From Lanius collurio (lineage: Eukaryota > Chordata > Aves > Passeriformes > Laniidae): DNA of 64,000 nucleotides. Location of the stretch: assembly GCA_020086605.1 (NCBI GenBank), contig JACBWW010000096.1:962420-1026419 (forward strand), in the 5' to 3' direction. Positions 14,101 to 26,106 of this stretch are shown here, one piece after another (the first letter of the stretch is position 1; each line of letters begins with the position of its first letter). The notes beneath the pieces are model-generated. The model did not search any database and was not told where the DNA came from. It saw nothing but the letters and a program-made list of their open reading frames with translations. Position numbers and translations under genes: made by a program.

Positions 14101-15580
14101 GGGGCAGAGGCAAGGAAGGGCTGTACTCTTCAGTAACATGGGTGCTCAGGGTCTTCTGGAAGTTTTATGCAAAAAATCCCCAATTAACGAAAGGAGCATG
14201 TTCTCTGGCAGTGCAGTTGACTTTTGATGACCTTTTATGACAAATTATAATTGTGAACTTGTGACCTTTATTAAAATTTTAAAGTGTGTGTCAAGGTATC
14301 ATAAGCTGTTAAGGTACTCATAATCATGTTAATCATAAGTTACTCACACTGAATTGGATATGGTGGTGCAGGTGCTTCGTGGAGTCTTTAAAATGGATGT
14401 TGCATTGCTGTCCTCAGACAGCAATGAGAGACTGAGCTCAGTGAGCTCCCCTGATCCTTTGTACCTATCTGCTGTCACTTCTATAGTGAGTGGACAGAGA
14501 AACAGTCACATTCAACCACTCACTGTACTAAATTACATCCTCAGACTTTCTCCACTGACTGTACAGGAGGAGAGGGGCTCAAATGTGCATGTCAGGGCCT
14601 ACAAACTGATGGACTTGGGCTCTCAAATTGCATTTTCTTTCCTAAGCATTGGGTGTTTGGCTAAATTAAGCTAAAGAAAACTTGGATTCTTGCTTTGAAA
14701 TGGCTGAAGTCTCAGTGTCAATCTTGCACACCTAATGTTAGTCTCTTACATCCATCTTGCTGTTTCTGCAAGATGATTGTCTGCCTTTTGTACCTGATTG
14801 TTTATGTCACTAAAATTGGTACCAAGAAGAATCATGTACCCCTTTGTCTCTGAAGTGTCATAACAATATCTTTTGATAACCCCACCCTCTTCCTTTGGAT
14901 AAAATACTTTCACCATTAGATTTTCTCAGATTTAATTGACGGTCTTAAGGGATTCAACCTAACTGCTACATGCTACTTGTTTGTAATGCAGCATCTTAAA
15001 GGTGGTGTCACAAGTAAAAAGTACTCAGTGACTAATCTCTCTAGTAAACCTGTTGGGTTTTTTATTTTTAATTCAGAAAGCTAGATAGTCATGTTCCTCT
15101 TACCAAACTACAGAAATAGCTGTTTGAAAAAGAATCCACAGTAGAAGGAAGGCATCTGTTCAATTTCCTTTGTACTTCCCCAGACTGGATAAGGTTGAAA
15201 ACCAAGATCTTATTTTCCCTCCTTGTCTGTCATCAGACAGGAAAAAACGCACATTACTTTTCCTTTCATCGTTATTTCTCTGTAATCAAAAGAGAAACAA
15301 TGTTTCAATTGAGAACTTCAATATTCCCATTGTGATTCATAAAGCTCTACAAAGCTGGTGTTTTGCTGACTAGCTGTTTTCAAGCAAGGAATCATTAGGC
15401 TTGCCCATGCACAAGCACTGCTTAGGAAACACAGTCTAGTATGCAGCTCTGAGTGAAAATAATGATTGTCTTTCAGGGTTGGTTGATTTGGAGTTTTTCT
15501 TTCATTTCAGTGACAATTTTGTACAGGTGCCCAGGTAATTATGAATCTCTGTATATTTGTGCGTACTGATATTCCCTCTG
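8104..15580. other. Non-coding stretch, AT-rich
   Basis: Only short, unrecognisable frames are present; the longest is 123 codons on the minus strand at 12037-12408. The segment near 13.6-13.9 kb is somewhat more GC-rich than its surroundings. A pair of adjacent inverted repeats lies at 14403-14442. I see no transposon that I can name and no RNA gene. Confidence 0.65.
14403..14442. repeat. Two adjacent inverted repeats
   Basis: The first is a perfect 10-bp stem, CATTGCTGTC at 14403-14412 against GACAGCAATG at 14417-14426, with loop CTCA. Five bases later lies a perfect 12-bp palindrome, ACTGAGCTCAGT, at 14431-14442. Both were read directly. Function is unknown; they could form cruciform or RNA hairpins or be dimeric protein-binding sites. 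Confidence 0.8.
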
Positions 15581-16004
15581 AATCACAGAACAATGGAATA
15601 GTTTAGGTTGGAAGAGACCTTTAGAGATCATCTATTTTCAATTTCCTGCTATAGGCAGAGACATCTTTCACTAAACTGAATTGCTCAAACCTTCATCCAA
15701 CTTAAACCTGTACACATGAATGATGGATCATCTGCATATTCTCTGTGCAACCTGTTCCAGTGTCTTGCCAACCTTATAATAATAATAAAAAAATAATTTT
15801 TATGCCTTACCTACACCTGCCCTCTTTGAGTTCAAAATTTTTGCCCTTTGTTCTGTCACTATAGACACTGGTAGAAAATCTGCTTCTGCCTTTCTAATTA
15901 GTTCCTTTGTACATTGAAAAGCTGCAGTAAAATCTCCCTGGAAACTTCTTGAGGTTGACCAACCCGACTCTCTCACCCTGTCTTCATAGGAGATGTGTTC
16001 CAGT
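15581..16004 (-). mobile_element. CR1 LINE fragment, minus strand
   Basis: Read on the plus strand, it opens with AATCACAGAAC and a GGTTGGAAGAGACCTTTAGA segment, the reverse complement of the CR1 3' end. It continues through a CAACCTGTTCCAGTGTCTTG block and a CTCACCCTGTCTTCATAGGA block in CR1 order. About 15775-15790 carries an AT-rich internal expansion (TAATAATAATAAAAAAAT). The element is 5'-truncated: recognisable sequence stops near 16004. It is diverged, so an old copy with no coding capacity. Confidence 0.9.
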
Positions 16005-16587
16005 TTAATAACTTTATTTTACTATTTAAGCAAGGCAAATGTTCTGGACCATCACCTCCCTTGTAATGAGCTACCAAACCCCACCTCCCCAACTGCCTTC
16101 CACTATGAATCCATTGATCGTGTGCCCAACCATTAAACCTCTTTTGATTGAATCCCCAGCAATACAGATCACTCAGAAGACCACATTTTTACAAGGGCTG
16201 TGAAGCACAAGATGTTGCTGAGTACTTTTTGTCTGTATTTCATCTTTTACACTAAAAATGGATCAAAATAATTTTTCTCCAACAGTCCTCTACTTCATCG
16301 GTTGAAGGTCTCTGCAATCCTGGGCTTTAGCCTGATTGAAAAGTGTGACAGATTTTCTCAAGATAGGATAAAGAAGGAGGGAAGGTTGGAAGCTCAATGG
16401 GAAAACTCAGTTACTTTTAGTCTTTCTTTTCACAAAGTTGTCACATGAAGAAAACAAAACTATAAGGAAAAGAATTCCGCAGTCATATCAACATCGTCCC
16501 ATTTAGTTTACAAAAATAATGTGCACAACTTGCTGTGAAATTTCTAACTGCCTTATAAGTTACTTTGAAGAAGACCACAAATTCAAC

Positions 16588-16618
16588 TTTTTATTTATTT
16601 ATTTATTTATTTATTTTT
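16588..16618. repeat. (TTTA)n microsatellite
   Basis: About seven TTTA units are followed by a T run. Simple tetranucleotide repeat, likely length-variable. Confidence 0.95.
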
Positions 16619-17361
16619 AATGTAAAGCCATTACATTTGTACCTAAAGTCCGCCTGACATTACACCTTTTGCCTGACAGTGACCAATACTGGATGCTTAG
16701 GAATGAAGATAAATTATACACAAACTTAAGAAACAACAGAAGAACAGTAATTACTCTTGGGGATTACAGGTTTTTCCTCTGACCATTTTAACTTTTTCTT
16801 ATTTCCATTTGCTGTCTCCTTGAAGAGCTAAGTCCCATTTATATATATAGTCATTATAAAGAAACCATTAAGCATTATTTTAAGATTTATACCTATTAAA
16901 TTTTTCTTACATTTTATTTTGCTGTATCCTTTTGGAGGTGGGCTGACTAGACTGGAATTTAACACTCAAAAGAGTGAGTGCACACTGTGTTTATAGAACA
17001 TTGTAGTTACAACCACTGTTTTAGCATGTTCCTAATATTCCTAACATCCAACCTGACCACAGCTAAATGTCAAGGTGATTCTGTTTGAAAAGTACACATA
17101 GTAACTCTTGGGGTCCTCTGTAAATATTAATAGGAAATAACATTTTGTATGGATATGTCTCTGCTACAACTATTCCTAATTGTTGCTTTTGCTAATTTGG
17201 CTGGTGATTTGACCAATTGGACTTTGAGTACCAGATTTGAGGATCATTGGAAGCTGGAGAAGAATTCTGAGTAAATACTGCTACATGCTTGTCTATGTGT
17301 TACTGCCTTTTTCCTCTACATTCTCTCATATTTTACCGGGGCCATCCATTGTTAGGCACCT

Positions 17362-17398
17362 GGGAGTAGGATGGGGCCTGGGGTGGGTTAGTTGGGGG
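17362..17398 (+). other. Potential G-quadruplex motif
   Basis: Four G-tracts of 4, 4, 3 and 5 G lie at 17373-17376, 17380-17383, 17385-17387 and 17394-17398. The loops are 3, 1 and 6 nt, which satisfies the usual G3+N1-7 rule. A fifth GGG lies just upstream at 17362-17364. Such a motif stands out in an AT-rich window. Folding in the cell is inferred only. Confidence 0.7.
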
Positions 17399-19407
17399 TC
17401 CAGCGCTTCAGACTCGTGTGCTTGCAATGTCACACAAGCCAGGGTCACTTAGAGAAATTACTTATTACTGCAAACAATCCTTTCATGAAGTATTATGTGG
17501 GTTTCTAATATGCATTGTTACCATTGTGGGTGGGCAGAAATTTTCATTTTCCTTCATTTTGGATACAATTTCATTATTCTCTGCTCTTTTAGAGGGATCT
17601 TCACCGACTCAATCACATAGTGATACTTTCTTTTCCGCTTAACTAAATCATTATTCAAGGTGGATGGCTTCTAAATGTATTCCAGTTGATGTTGGGAAAG
17701 AAATGATTTCCATGCAGGCTAACAAGAAACTTGGACATTTTTAGGATAAGCACAGCAATGCAAGGATACAGAACTATAAATTTACCAAGCCAGACCAGGC
17801 AGCCCACATGCAGATACAGAGAATCAGGGAAGTTGGATGCCTGTGGCTGAGCCACAATAGCCATCACCCTGATAGCTCACACTTGTCAAGAAGCAATGCT
17901 GGACTAAGGAGCGTGTTTGAAATCCTGTCTCTTGGCCCAGAACAGCCAGATTAATCTATACACTGAGCTCAGAAAGATTTTTTTGTGTGTGATATGTATC
18001 TAGGCAGAGCAGTTTATGTCTTTGACTAGGCTACCTCATAGTGTAGTGTTATAGGAAATGAATTTTGAAAAAGGATGTCAGCATTTCCTTACATCGCCAA
18101 AAAGATAGCTTTACATGACAAGGAAGAAAAGTTAAGAATATATGTACCCATAAACTGATAACAGTTTGTGTAGACAGATCTGACATAATATTCAGCAGAT
18201 TGCTGTCAAGTTTGGGTACTGAGAGATTATTTCTAGACTCTGTATTTCTGTAGAGCATGTAGGACTGGATAGCCATGCTTCGGAGGAATTCTTTTGCAGG
18301 GGCATAATATAGGCATTCTTTGTGAGCAGTAAAGGCAAATACTGGTCATAGGTCAAAGACTTAGAAATCAAGGTGATAACCTTCAAAAGGAGCTGCTTCT
18401 GCAGCAAATGAACCAGCACTTTATGCTCTATCTAATTAATGGGATTGCAATGTTCTTTCAGCCCTGATGTTGGAGAGAGATGGCCATTAGCCATACAAAT
18501 CAGCAGTACGGTGATCAGGGTGACAAGGCAGCTCACCCCCCTTGCACTGTGATGGAAAATGCATTTTCTTTCAGCCCTCTTGTCAAGCCCTGGAAATTCC
18601 CCAGTGGATCCAGTCCATGGCCAATTTATCTCATTAATGGCAGATCCCATGACTTTTTGTACCTCATTATAGATGCCACACTTTCCTTAATGTGATGTGC
18701 TGGATTTTGCTTGGGTAGCGTTAATTTCCTTCACAGTGGCTGGTGAGGGTGTGGCTGTATTTCTGTGTTTTGGGGTTTTGCTGGAAACAGGACTGATCAC
18801 ACAGATGTTTTTTTTGTTATTGTTGAGCAGGCCTTGCACAGGGCCAAGGCCTTTTCTTCTTCTAACAGAAACCCATGAATGAGTGGGTCTGTGGGATCTG
18901 GTTACTGCTTGGGTTTAAACCACAACACAGAGGTAGAGCACTTCAGTAGCTGTAATATTATGCAGGTTTTTATTAGCATTCTTTGCCCTTCCTCATCCCT
19001 GAGGCAAAGTCCCCTCTGGACTATTATCAGTGAGATGGGAGCGTGTTCAGCTCCATTCAATTTATAGAAAGAGAAAGCCGTGATCATTCCAGCTTCCATC
19101 AGCATTTTGAGATACAAGTTCAATATGATATTCACTATTTTGTATGTACAGGGTAATTTCACTCTATACTTGTTGCAGTGTGTTAACCTTGCTGCAATAT
19201 TTCTGATGCCCAGGAGAAGGAGAATATGCAACTCACTGCTATAAGTGAGATTATCATACACATGCAAAGCCTTGAAATACAGCTCCAAAATAGTTTAAAT
19301 TCCCAAGAAGGAAGGTCAGCTTAATTTTAATCTTTATTTTGTGTCTCTTGATAATGTTAACATTTTATAAATATTACTCTTGTTGAAGTAGTTTAGTACT
19401 TATACAT

Positions 19408-19802
19408 NNNNNNNNNNNNNNNNNNNNNNNNNNNNNNNNNNNNNNNNNNNNNNNNNNNNNNNNNNNNNNNNNNNNNNNNNNNNNNNNNNNNNNNNNNNNN
19501 NNNNNNNNNNNNNNNNNNNNNNNNNNNNNNNNNNNNNNNNNNNNNNNNNNNNNNNNNNNNNNNNNNNNNNNNNNNNNNNNNNNNNNNNNNNNNNNNNNNN
19601 NNNNNNNNNNNNNNNNNNNNNNNNNNNNNNNNNNNNNNNNNNNNNNNNNNNNNNNNNNNNNNNNNNNNNNNNNNNNNNNNNNNNNNNNNNNNNNNNNNNN
19701 NNNNNNNNNNNNNNNNNNNNNNNNNNNNNNNNNNNNNNNNNNNNNNNNNNNNNNNNNNNNNNNNNNNNNNNNNNNNNNNNNNNNNNNNNNNNNNNNNNNN
19801 NN
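19408..19802. other. Assembly gap (395 N)
   Basis: A continuous run of N. Frames reported across it are artefacts. Whatever lies here, possibly a repeat or a GC-rich stretch that failed to assemble, is not visible. The true length may differ from 395. Confidence 1.
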
Positions 19803-20151
19803 GGTGTAAGGCTGATGTAAGCATTTTAGAGAAGTCATCCTTCAAACAAGTGGATCAAGAAAAGCCAAGAGCATCTAATTATCCCATTCATATGTTCCAG
19901 TGATTTGGGTGTTTGAAAGGCATTTATCTCGCTGAGTTGGATTTAGATTTGCCATGACAGGAGTAGCATTGCCTTTTATTTTGATAGTGGCAGACTTCAG
20001 CCAAACGGGATAATGTTATATCCAAGCTTTCTCCAAATTTCTGACCCATTAGAGTGGGCACTGAAGGTCATTGTTATTATTATATTTTCTTGATGCTAGA
20101 ACTGGAGGTTTTCTTTTCCTTATAAATATCATTTCAATGTGTCATTCTCAG
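19803..20151. other. Non-coding stretch between gap and candidate exon
   Basis: AT-rich, with no recognisable element. Its last about 50 bases become pyrimidine-rich and end in TCATTCTCAG, which would be the intron end if the adjacent exon candidate is real. Confidence 0.5.
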
Positions 20152-20310
20152 ATATACACCATGCTTTTGTTGGATAACACATGCTCAGCAGATGGTGGGA
20201 AAGATGAAGGACTGATTCGCTCCAGCGGCATAAGTGGGGAAGAGACAAAACCCAAGTGCCCCTGTCACCGGCTATTAAAAATCTGGAGATGGAGAGCAAA
20301 GCATAACATG
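20152..20310 (+). CDS. Candidate internal coding exon, unrecognised family
   Basis: What is seen: a 159-bp segment, exactly 53 codons. It is preceded by a pyrimidine-rich stretch ending in TCATTCTCAG and followed by a consensus donor, ATG|GTGAGT, at 20311. One frame is open from end to end with phase 0 at both edges, and the same frame also stays open upstream to 20071. The predicted peptide has an ATG at 20161, an acidic and glycine-rich first half, a CPC motif, and a basic, Trp-containing end (KIWRWRAKHNM). It has no hydrophobic span long enough for a membrane helix. I do not recognise the family and name no gene. It could be an internal exon, an alternative first coding exon, or a chance coincidence of splice-like sites. 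The assembly gap 349 bp upstream may hide a neighbour. No further exon with an obvious link was found within 5 kb downstream. Confidence 0.28.
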
Positions 20311-23300
20311 GTGAGTATTTAGTTGTGTGGCAAATATTGGTTCTTTTAACGGTGGATCTTTTGGCAACATATCCTCTGAAACAAATTCTCAGCAAGATCT
20401 TCTTGAGAGTAGCTCCCTTTAACTGGACTCTTCCATGTTGTCTTGTTACTACTGTCCTAAGATCCTTGTTTCTTCTTTAGCTGTATGGATAAATATTTAA
20501 TACGTGGATGAATTTGGAACAATAACTTCTGCCAAAAGGACAAGATGTCAATATTTGCCCGGTTTCAGTTTTTTAACAGCATCATCCCAACAAAAGGCCT
20601 TGCTCTTTTCCAATATATTCTTTGATGGTCAGCAGTATATAAGGGAAAAAAATTCTGGATGTTCTTTAATTAGAGTGACTGATGTTTTCACTGAGGTTTG
20701 CAGACAGCACTGACACTTCAGTGTGTTTTCTGAGAAAATAGCTCAGTGACAATTGACAGAAAAACATCTTCAATACTGAGAAGTAATATATTTATCTACT
20801 TCTGATATTTCTGGGAGCCTTACAGCTCGATCTCAAGGTCATAAAGTCCAAGCTCTATTGCAGCAAATACAGAACTGACTCCCAGAGTTTAGAGCTCTGC
20901 AAAAACCCAAGGTACTGTCCTGTTTGAGCAATGTTTTCCAAATATAGATGGCATGGCTTCTGCTGTTGATAGCAGCCTTCAGGTCTGCATCAGACCTCTG
21001 TCACACAGAGCTTGCTTCAGTCCTTTCCTGTCCCTTTCCCAAAAGCAATCCCTGGCTCCTGAAAGCTTGGGCTGCTCCATAGTTCATCCCTGCAGGCACC
21101 AGCCATTTACCTCATTTGGGATCTGCTACTTTCCCAGTGCAGCTACAGAGTCTGCACAAATACCATCTTCTGCAATTTACCTTCCAGCTTTTCCTCTCTT
21201 CCGCTGCATGCTCACAAGTTGGGATCACAATGTGATTATTTTCCCTGCTTTCAGTCCACACATACCTATTCCTGTAAATCTGGGTTACAACACTGTACCT
21301 TCCAACAAAGGCTTCATCTCCATGTGGACACACTTTCTATTTCCCAGCACCTGGGGCTTGTTCCTGCAGACCAGTTGGATTTTGGGGGAAATGATGAAGC
21401 CTGCAGGTCCTAAGCTCCCATAATGGCAGAACAGGAACCACGATGTGAATAGTTTTACCCTGGCTTGATGGCTTTGATCCTGTGGTTTGGAATAGACTGA
21501 AAATCCTGAAGCTACAGATCCTGGTTTTGATGCTCCTCACCAACCAAGCTGGAGTGATCAGCAGTGTCTGTAATGTTTATGGCTAAAATTAAACAGCATT
21601 TGGAGGTAAATCATTGCTAGCAAAGAAAAGGTTAAGGAAAATAATTTTGCCTGCATCTGTTAAAATGCTCAGTCTTAAAAATTGATTTGTGTTTTTTTTT
21701 TTTTTATCCCTAAGAATTGGAGTATTTTGTGTTATCATTCTCAGATGAAATGTTTTGATGTTTAGTTTTGAAACAACAAAGGCATGTATCTTCTGATTCA
21801 TGTTTTTAATTGGTATAAATGATTTCTTTGTGAAAGAACACTGAGATCTTGACTATATTATTCTCTCTGAGGATAAGTCTTCATTCATTGCTAAGTCTGT
21901 TAGGAATCTCCTTGAGTTGCACGTGTCTGCTGTGATACAACACTGAAGCCTCTGTTATTCTGATCTACCATATGCTTATTTATTCTGAAAAAGATCAGTT
22001 ACTAACGTAATGTTCAGAGACATCCTTTGTCCTCATGCTAATTCACTTTTTGGCTATTTAACTGGCCCACTGAGACTCAATTGCAATAGATTTAACATAG
22101 ACTGGAAACAAGACTGAGACCCTTCATTCCCACAGTAAGGGAAGTGGAGGTTTAAGGGTGAATACAGTTTTGGAAGGCTGAAAGTTTTTCTCAACTCTAA
22201 GTACTTTTAATACAAGAAAAATGAAATTTTGGCCCTAGAACACTAGCTACACATGGAAGTTTGAAGAAATAAATTAGAAATATTATTATCCCACTGTCAG
22301 TAGTTACTATGTTCATCCTTTTGTCAGACACACATCACATTCTATCTCATGGTAATCTCACGTTGCACTCAAGGAATCTTTCTATTAAGTATTAGTTATG
22401 TCTATAATTAATAGATTATCTTCTTTGGCTAACAAAGCTACAGAGTTAGGGCTAGGACTAATAATATTTGCAGAAGTAACCTTCAGACATTGGGTTGTGC
22501 TGCTTTTTGTCTTGCCAGTGGGCTGAAGTATCTTTTGCTTAGAAGAGATAAGTTTTATATCCTCCATATATTCCACAGATAGAAAAGGCAAGCCAAGGAC
22601 CTGTTTATTTTGCCTGAAATTTGATTTCAGTAGAATTATTTATTTTAATAGAAAATTGATCCTAAAGGGGAGATCATTTCTCAGGAAGCCAAAAACGGGG
22701 TATTGCTTTACCTCTTTACACAACTGGTACTTACCACCTTCTAAGCAACACTTATTCCCAGCCCACTCCCAATAAATCTAACAATGTGCTGTAGTTAGCA
22801 GTCTGTTTCCCCCATAAATGCTGCATGTGATCACGTACTGAAAGGTCTTGTTAAAAAGTGTGCACATAGGGGAATAGAATTAAATCTTCTGTGGGAGCTG
22901 TAAATTTAAATGTCTTTCCTTTGCAATATTTAGGAAGCCAAGGTATACTTCTTTCACACAGATATGTCATAAAAAGTGATAAATATGAGCCATATTGAGG
23001 ATAGATTTAAATTAACTTTAGTATAGCAACTTCATATTTTTCAACATATGCGAAAGCTGAACTTATTTGCCACAAGGCTAAATAATTGTGCCACTTCATT
23101 TCATTTTAAATTTTAGCTCTAAGAATTGATTTTAAAATAATGCAGACTGAGTTTGGGGTGCAACGTCATGAAGTAACAATCACACCAAAATCACATGTGA
23201 GCAAAGGTGATGCTAAGGTGTCTTTGTATCACTCAGAGCTGACTCTGCTCCTTTAATTCCCCAGAGAAATCTCAGTGCTGAAGGATGATGCAGCTGAGGA

Positions 23301-24054
23301 TGAAGTAAAAAAGCCATGAAAGGTTCAGTCCTAAATTAGTACAGCTATTGGGAAGTAGTAAAAACACAAATAACCAGTTTATCTATTTAAAACCCTTCCA
23401 GCTCCAGAACAGTCTTTTAAAGGGCACTCTTAAAAATGGATGCTCTATAAGCAGCAATGAGTAACCAGCTCCCAATGCTACTCCAACAGAACTGAGCAAC
23501 AACTGTGTCAATCTCCTCAGGTCTTAAAATTTCCAATGCAATTGTGTTTAAATTCAGAAATTTTAGATGCTTCTGGGAGAAACTGTCATTAACAAAATGT
23601 AGACTACATTAAGCATGGCAGGGAACAGTGGATCTCTTTATACAGACTCGATTATATTCTTGTTAGGCACTTCTTCATGCTGAAGTTTTTCATGCAGAAA
23701 TGTCTACTATCACAACAGAATGTTGAAACTGATATGCCTCTGAATGTTGAAAGAGGAAAAAGCAACTCAATAATGTGTGTAGGCTTTGAAGTTTTGTAAG
23801 GATTCCTGTGAGTTTATAACTACCTGTCTAGGTATATTTATACAGAAGTAGCACAAAATTGTATTCTTTATGTGCACTGTTGACTTAAAACCCAAGACAT
23901 TTCAAAGTCACCTAGTCACTAGTGCAATCCTGTGTTCAGGGAGAAAAAGAAAAGGGATGTGAACGGTAGACCAAAATCTAGGAGGATGCATGACCAATTC
24001 TTAAAAATATTTTCTGACTGATTTTTTCCTGTGTGGAGAAAAGCTTTATGTGGC

Positions 24055-24180
24055 TGGAATTGGTGTGGGTTTTTTTGGTTGGTTGCAGATGTGTGTGGGT
24101 TTTTAGGGGCAGGGATAGTTTTTGTTCTGTTTTGGAGTTTGTTGTTGTTTTTTGGTTGTGTGGGTTTGAGTTTTTAGGAA
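24055..24180 (+). repeat. G/T-rich, C-poor low-complexity tract
   Basis: About 125 bases are composed almost wholly of G and T on the plus strand, with many GGTTT, TTGTTG and GTGTGGG words. The complementary frame reads as a low-complexity Ser/Thr/Asn/Lys peptide and is not a gene. Confidence 0.75.
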
Positions 24181-25608
24181 AAAGTGAGGCCATGTTGTAA
24201 AAATGTGAGCTGTTGTGTGAGATGTAAGCCTGTGTCATTGTCTATAATCTGAGAGGCAGAGGTGCTCTGATCATACAGTTGTTTTCAACTGAATTTCACT
24301 AGTTCATACAAAGTTAGAGCTGGTGGAGAAGATGCACCGTGGCTGGTCCTAGTTCATGATACACAGGGGTTCTGCAAGGCAGCTCTGACTTCCCCCTTGG
24401 TGCAGTTGCAGTTGGGATGTTGAGACTGAGCATCAGAGTCACCTACAATATCAACCAGGAAAGGTTTGAAGAGGAGACAGAGTCTCCTTCACTGAAAATA
24501 GACGATTTTAAACAAAAAAAATATTTATTACATATCTCATCCCTCTTAATTTCCATCAATTCTCTCTCCTGCTCATATATACTATCTTGTCCATTTTCAG
24601 AGCTTTCCTTGCTCTCAAGTTCTTTAAACTCAAGCAAATTGCCTTTGATTCCAATGCAGAAAATGAAATATGGAGTTTCTTAAGACTTTCAACTGCAGCC
24701 TCTGTGTTTATCTGGGGTGATTCTGTCTAAATCTGTTGTTGTGCTCAACTACGTTATTTTCTCTAGGGATTATATCATGGTCATGTATCTAGAGGCATTT
24801 TGAATAGATTTCAGATTTTCAAAGGGCTTGTTTGCTAACATGTGGAGCCACCTGCAGCTGTGAATGGTCTCCTCCCATTATGACCAGAGAGCAGAATTAA
24901 CTTCTCTGATATTACTCTTTGCTAGGGGCAGGTTCCCTTGGAATGTGTCTAGAACAAGCATTTCTCCTTTCTGTTAATAGCACACCTGGTCACCTATTGC
25001 AAACAACATTCAGCCAATCTTTCATTAAGTCTTTAGACATCCATCCTGGTTTTGACACCTAGCAATTGTTCCAGTAGGCAGCTGTTCCTTCAACATTGTT
25101 TTACGCTTCAGAATCACATACGGTGGCAATTTCATGCCATCTGCTAGCACTGCCAACAGGCCCGTAACATGCATTTTTTAATTCCCCAAAGTTTTTTTAC
25201 GATGACAAATTCTGTGCCTATTTCTTCAGTGGTGTGACTGGGTGCTGACTCAAAACAAACTGGAGTCTCATTGGCATTCCCCATTTGGCTCAGCAAGTTT
25301 TTGCCATCTCCATAGAATCCATTCTCATACTGCAGAAAGGCATTGATTTTTCCAGGGAAGTTGGAAAGTAGGTGTGGGTATAACAAAGCTCTTCACTGTA
25401 GGCAGAATCCATTGTGCCACATAATTTGTACACATTGACTATTACTTGCCTTGAATTCCCTCTAAGGAGTGTTTTGTGCTTGCACTGTTCCTTGATCTTT
25501 CAGTTTAATGATTTCCTATTTAAAAAGGATGTCTGTCTTTTCCTGGAGCGTGGAACAATTCTACAACTTGTTCTTCTGCTTTGTGAGTGTTCTTTTTTGG
25601 GTGCACTT

Positions 25609-25641
25609 ACACACAAACACACACATACATATATATATATT
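25609..25641. repeat. (CA)n-(TA)n compound microsatellite
   Basis: An ACAC/ACAT run passes into ATATATATAT. Compound dinucleotide repeat, likely polymorphic. Confidence 0.95.
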
Positions 25642-26106
25642 TTATGTCCTCCCAGCACCACTTGTTTTTTTAAATAAGAGCTACCACCAAACTTAAAATA
25701 TGTGTTGTATACCTATTGATCCCGCCTCTGTTACACTCATTTTTCTCAACTCCTTATGATCTGCTATTTCACACGTAACTTAAAAGATTTAAGGAGACTC
25801 ATAAAGATGTGAAATATCACTGTGGAGCTTTCTGAGTTACAGTGCAACATACAGCTTCACAAGCCGGTGAGAAAAAGAGCTAACATGCTAACACCATGTT
25901 TTATTTAAAGTTTGAGTTGCTTTGGGCATGTTCGTGCTCCTTCTTCACTCAGAGACCCCCACAGTGCACACTCACTTTGTCTTCAGTAATCCTAAGGAAG
26001 AGGAACGACTGTTTTTCTGTTGAACTATTTTAGGGGGGGAAAAGAAATTGTCCTTTTTTGCTGAGATCTGCTACACCACTTAAACACACATGACTCTGTG
26101 GTGCAA

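Larger units (their letters stand above)
16005..19407. other. Non-coding stretch before the assembly gap
   Basis: It contains a TTTA microsatellite and a G-quadruplex-type motif at 17373-17398, annotated separately. Short frames, up to 128 codons on the minus strand at 18902-19288, show no recognisable family. Nothing else could be named. Confidence 0.65.
20311..26106. other. Non-coding stretch
   Basis: It includes the longest ATG-to-stop frame of the window (156 codons, plus strand, 20953-21423), which has no recognisable domain and lacks obvious coding character, so it is not called a gene. It also holds a GT-rich strand-asymmetric tract near 24.05-24.18 kb and a CA/TA microsatellite near 25.6 kb. 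Nothing else could be named. Confidence 0.6.

Noticed and set aside
18902..19288. 128-codon minus-strand frame
   Set aside because: No recognisable motif, no splice or start context; expected by chance in 64 kb.
19374..19845. Frames of 150 and 154 codons across the N run
   Set aside because: Artefact of translating N bases.
20953..21423. 156-codon plus-strand frame, the longest ATG-to-stop frame in the window
   Set aside because: No recognisable domain or motif, no promoter or splice context, and several overlapping frames of similar quality on both strands in the same GC-richer patch. Most likely chance.
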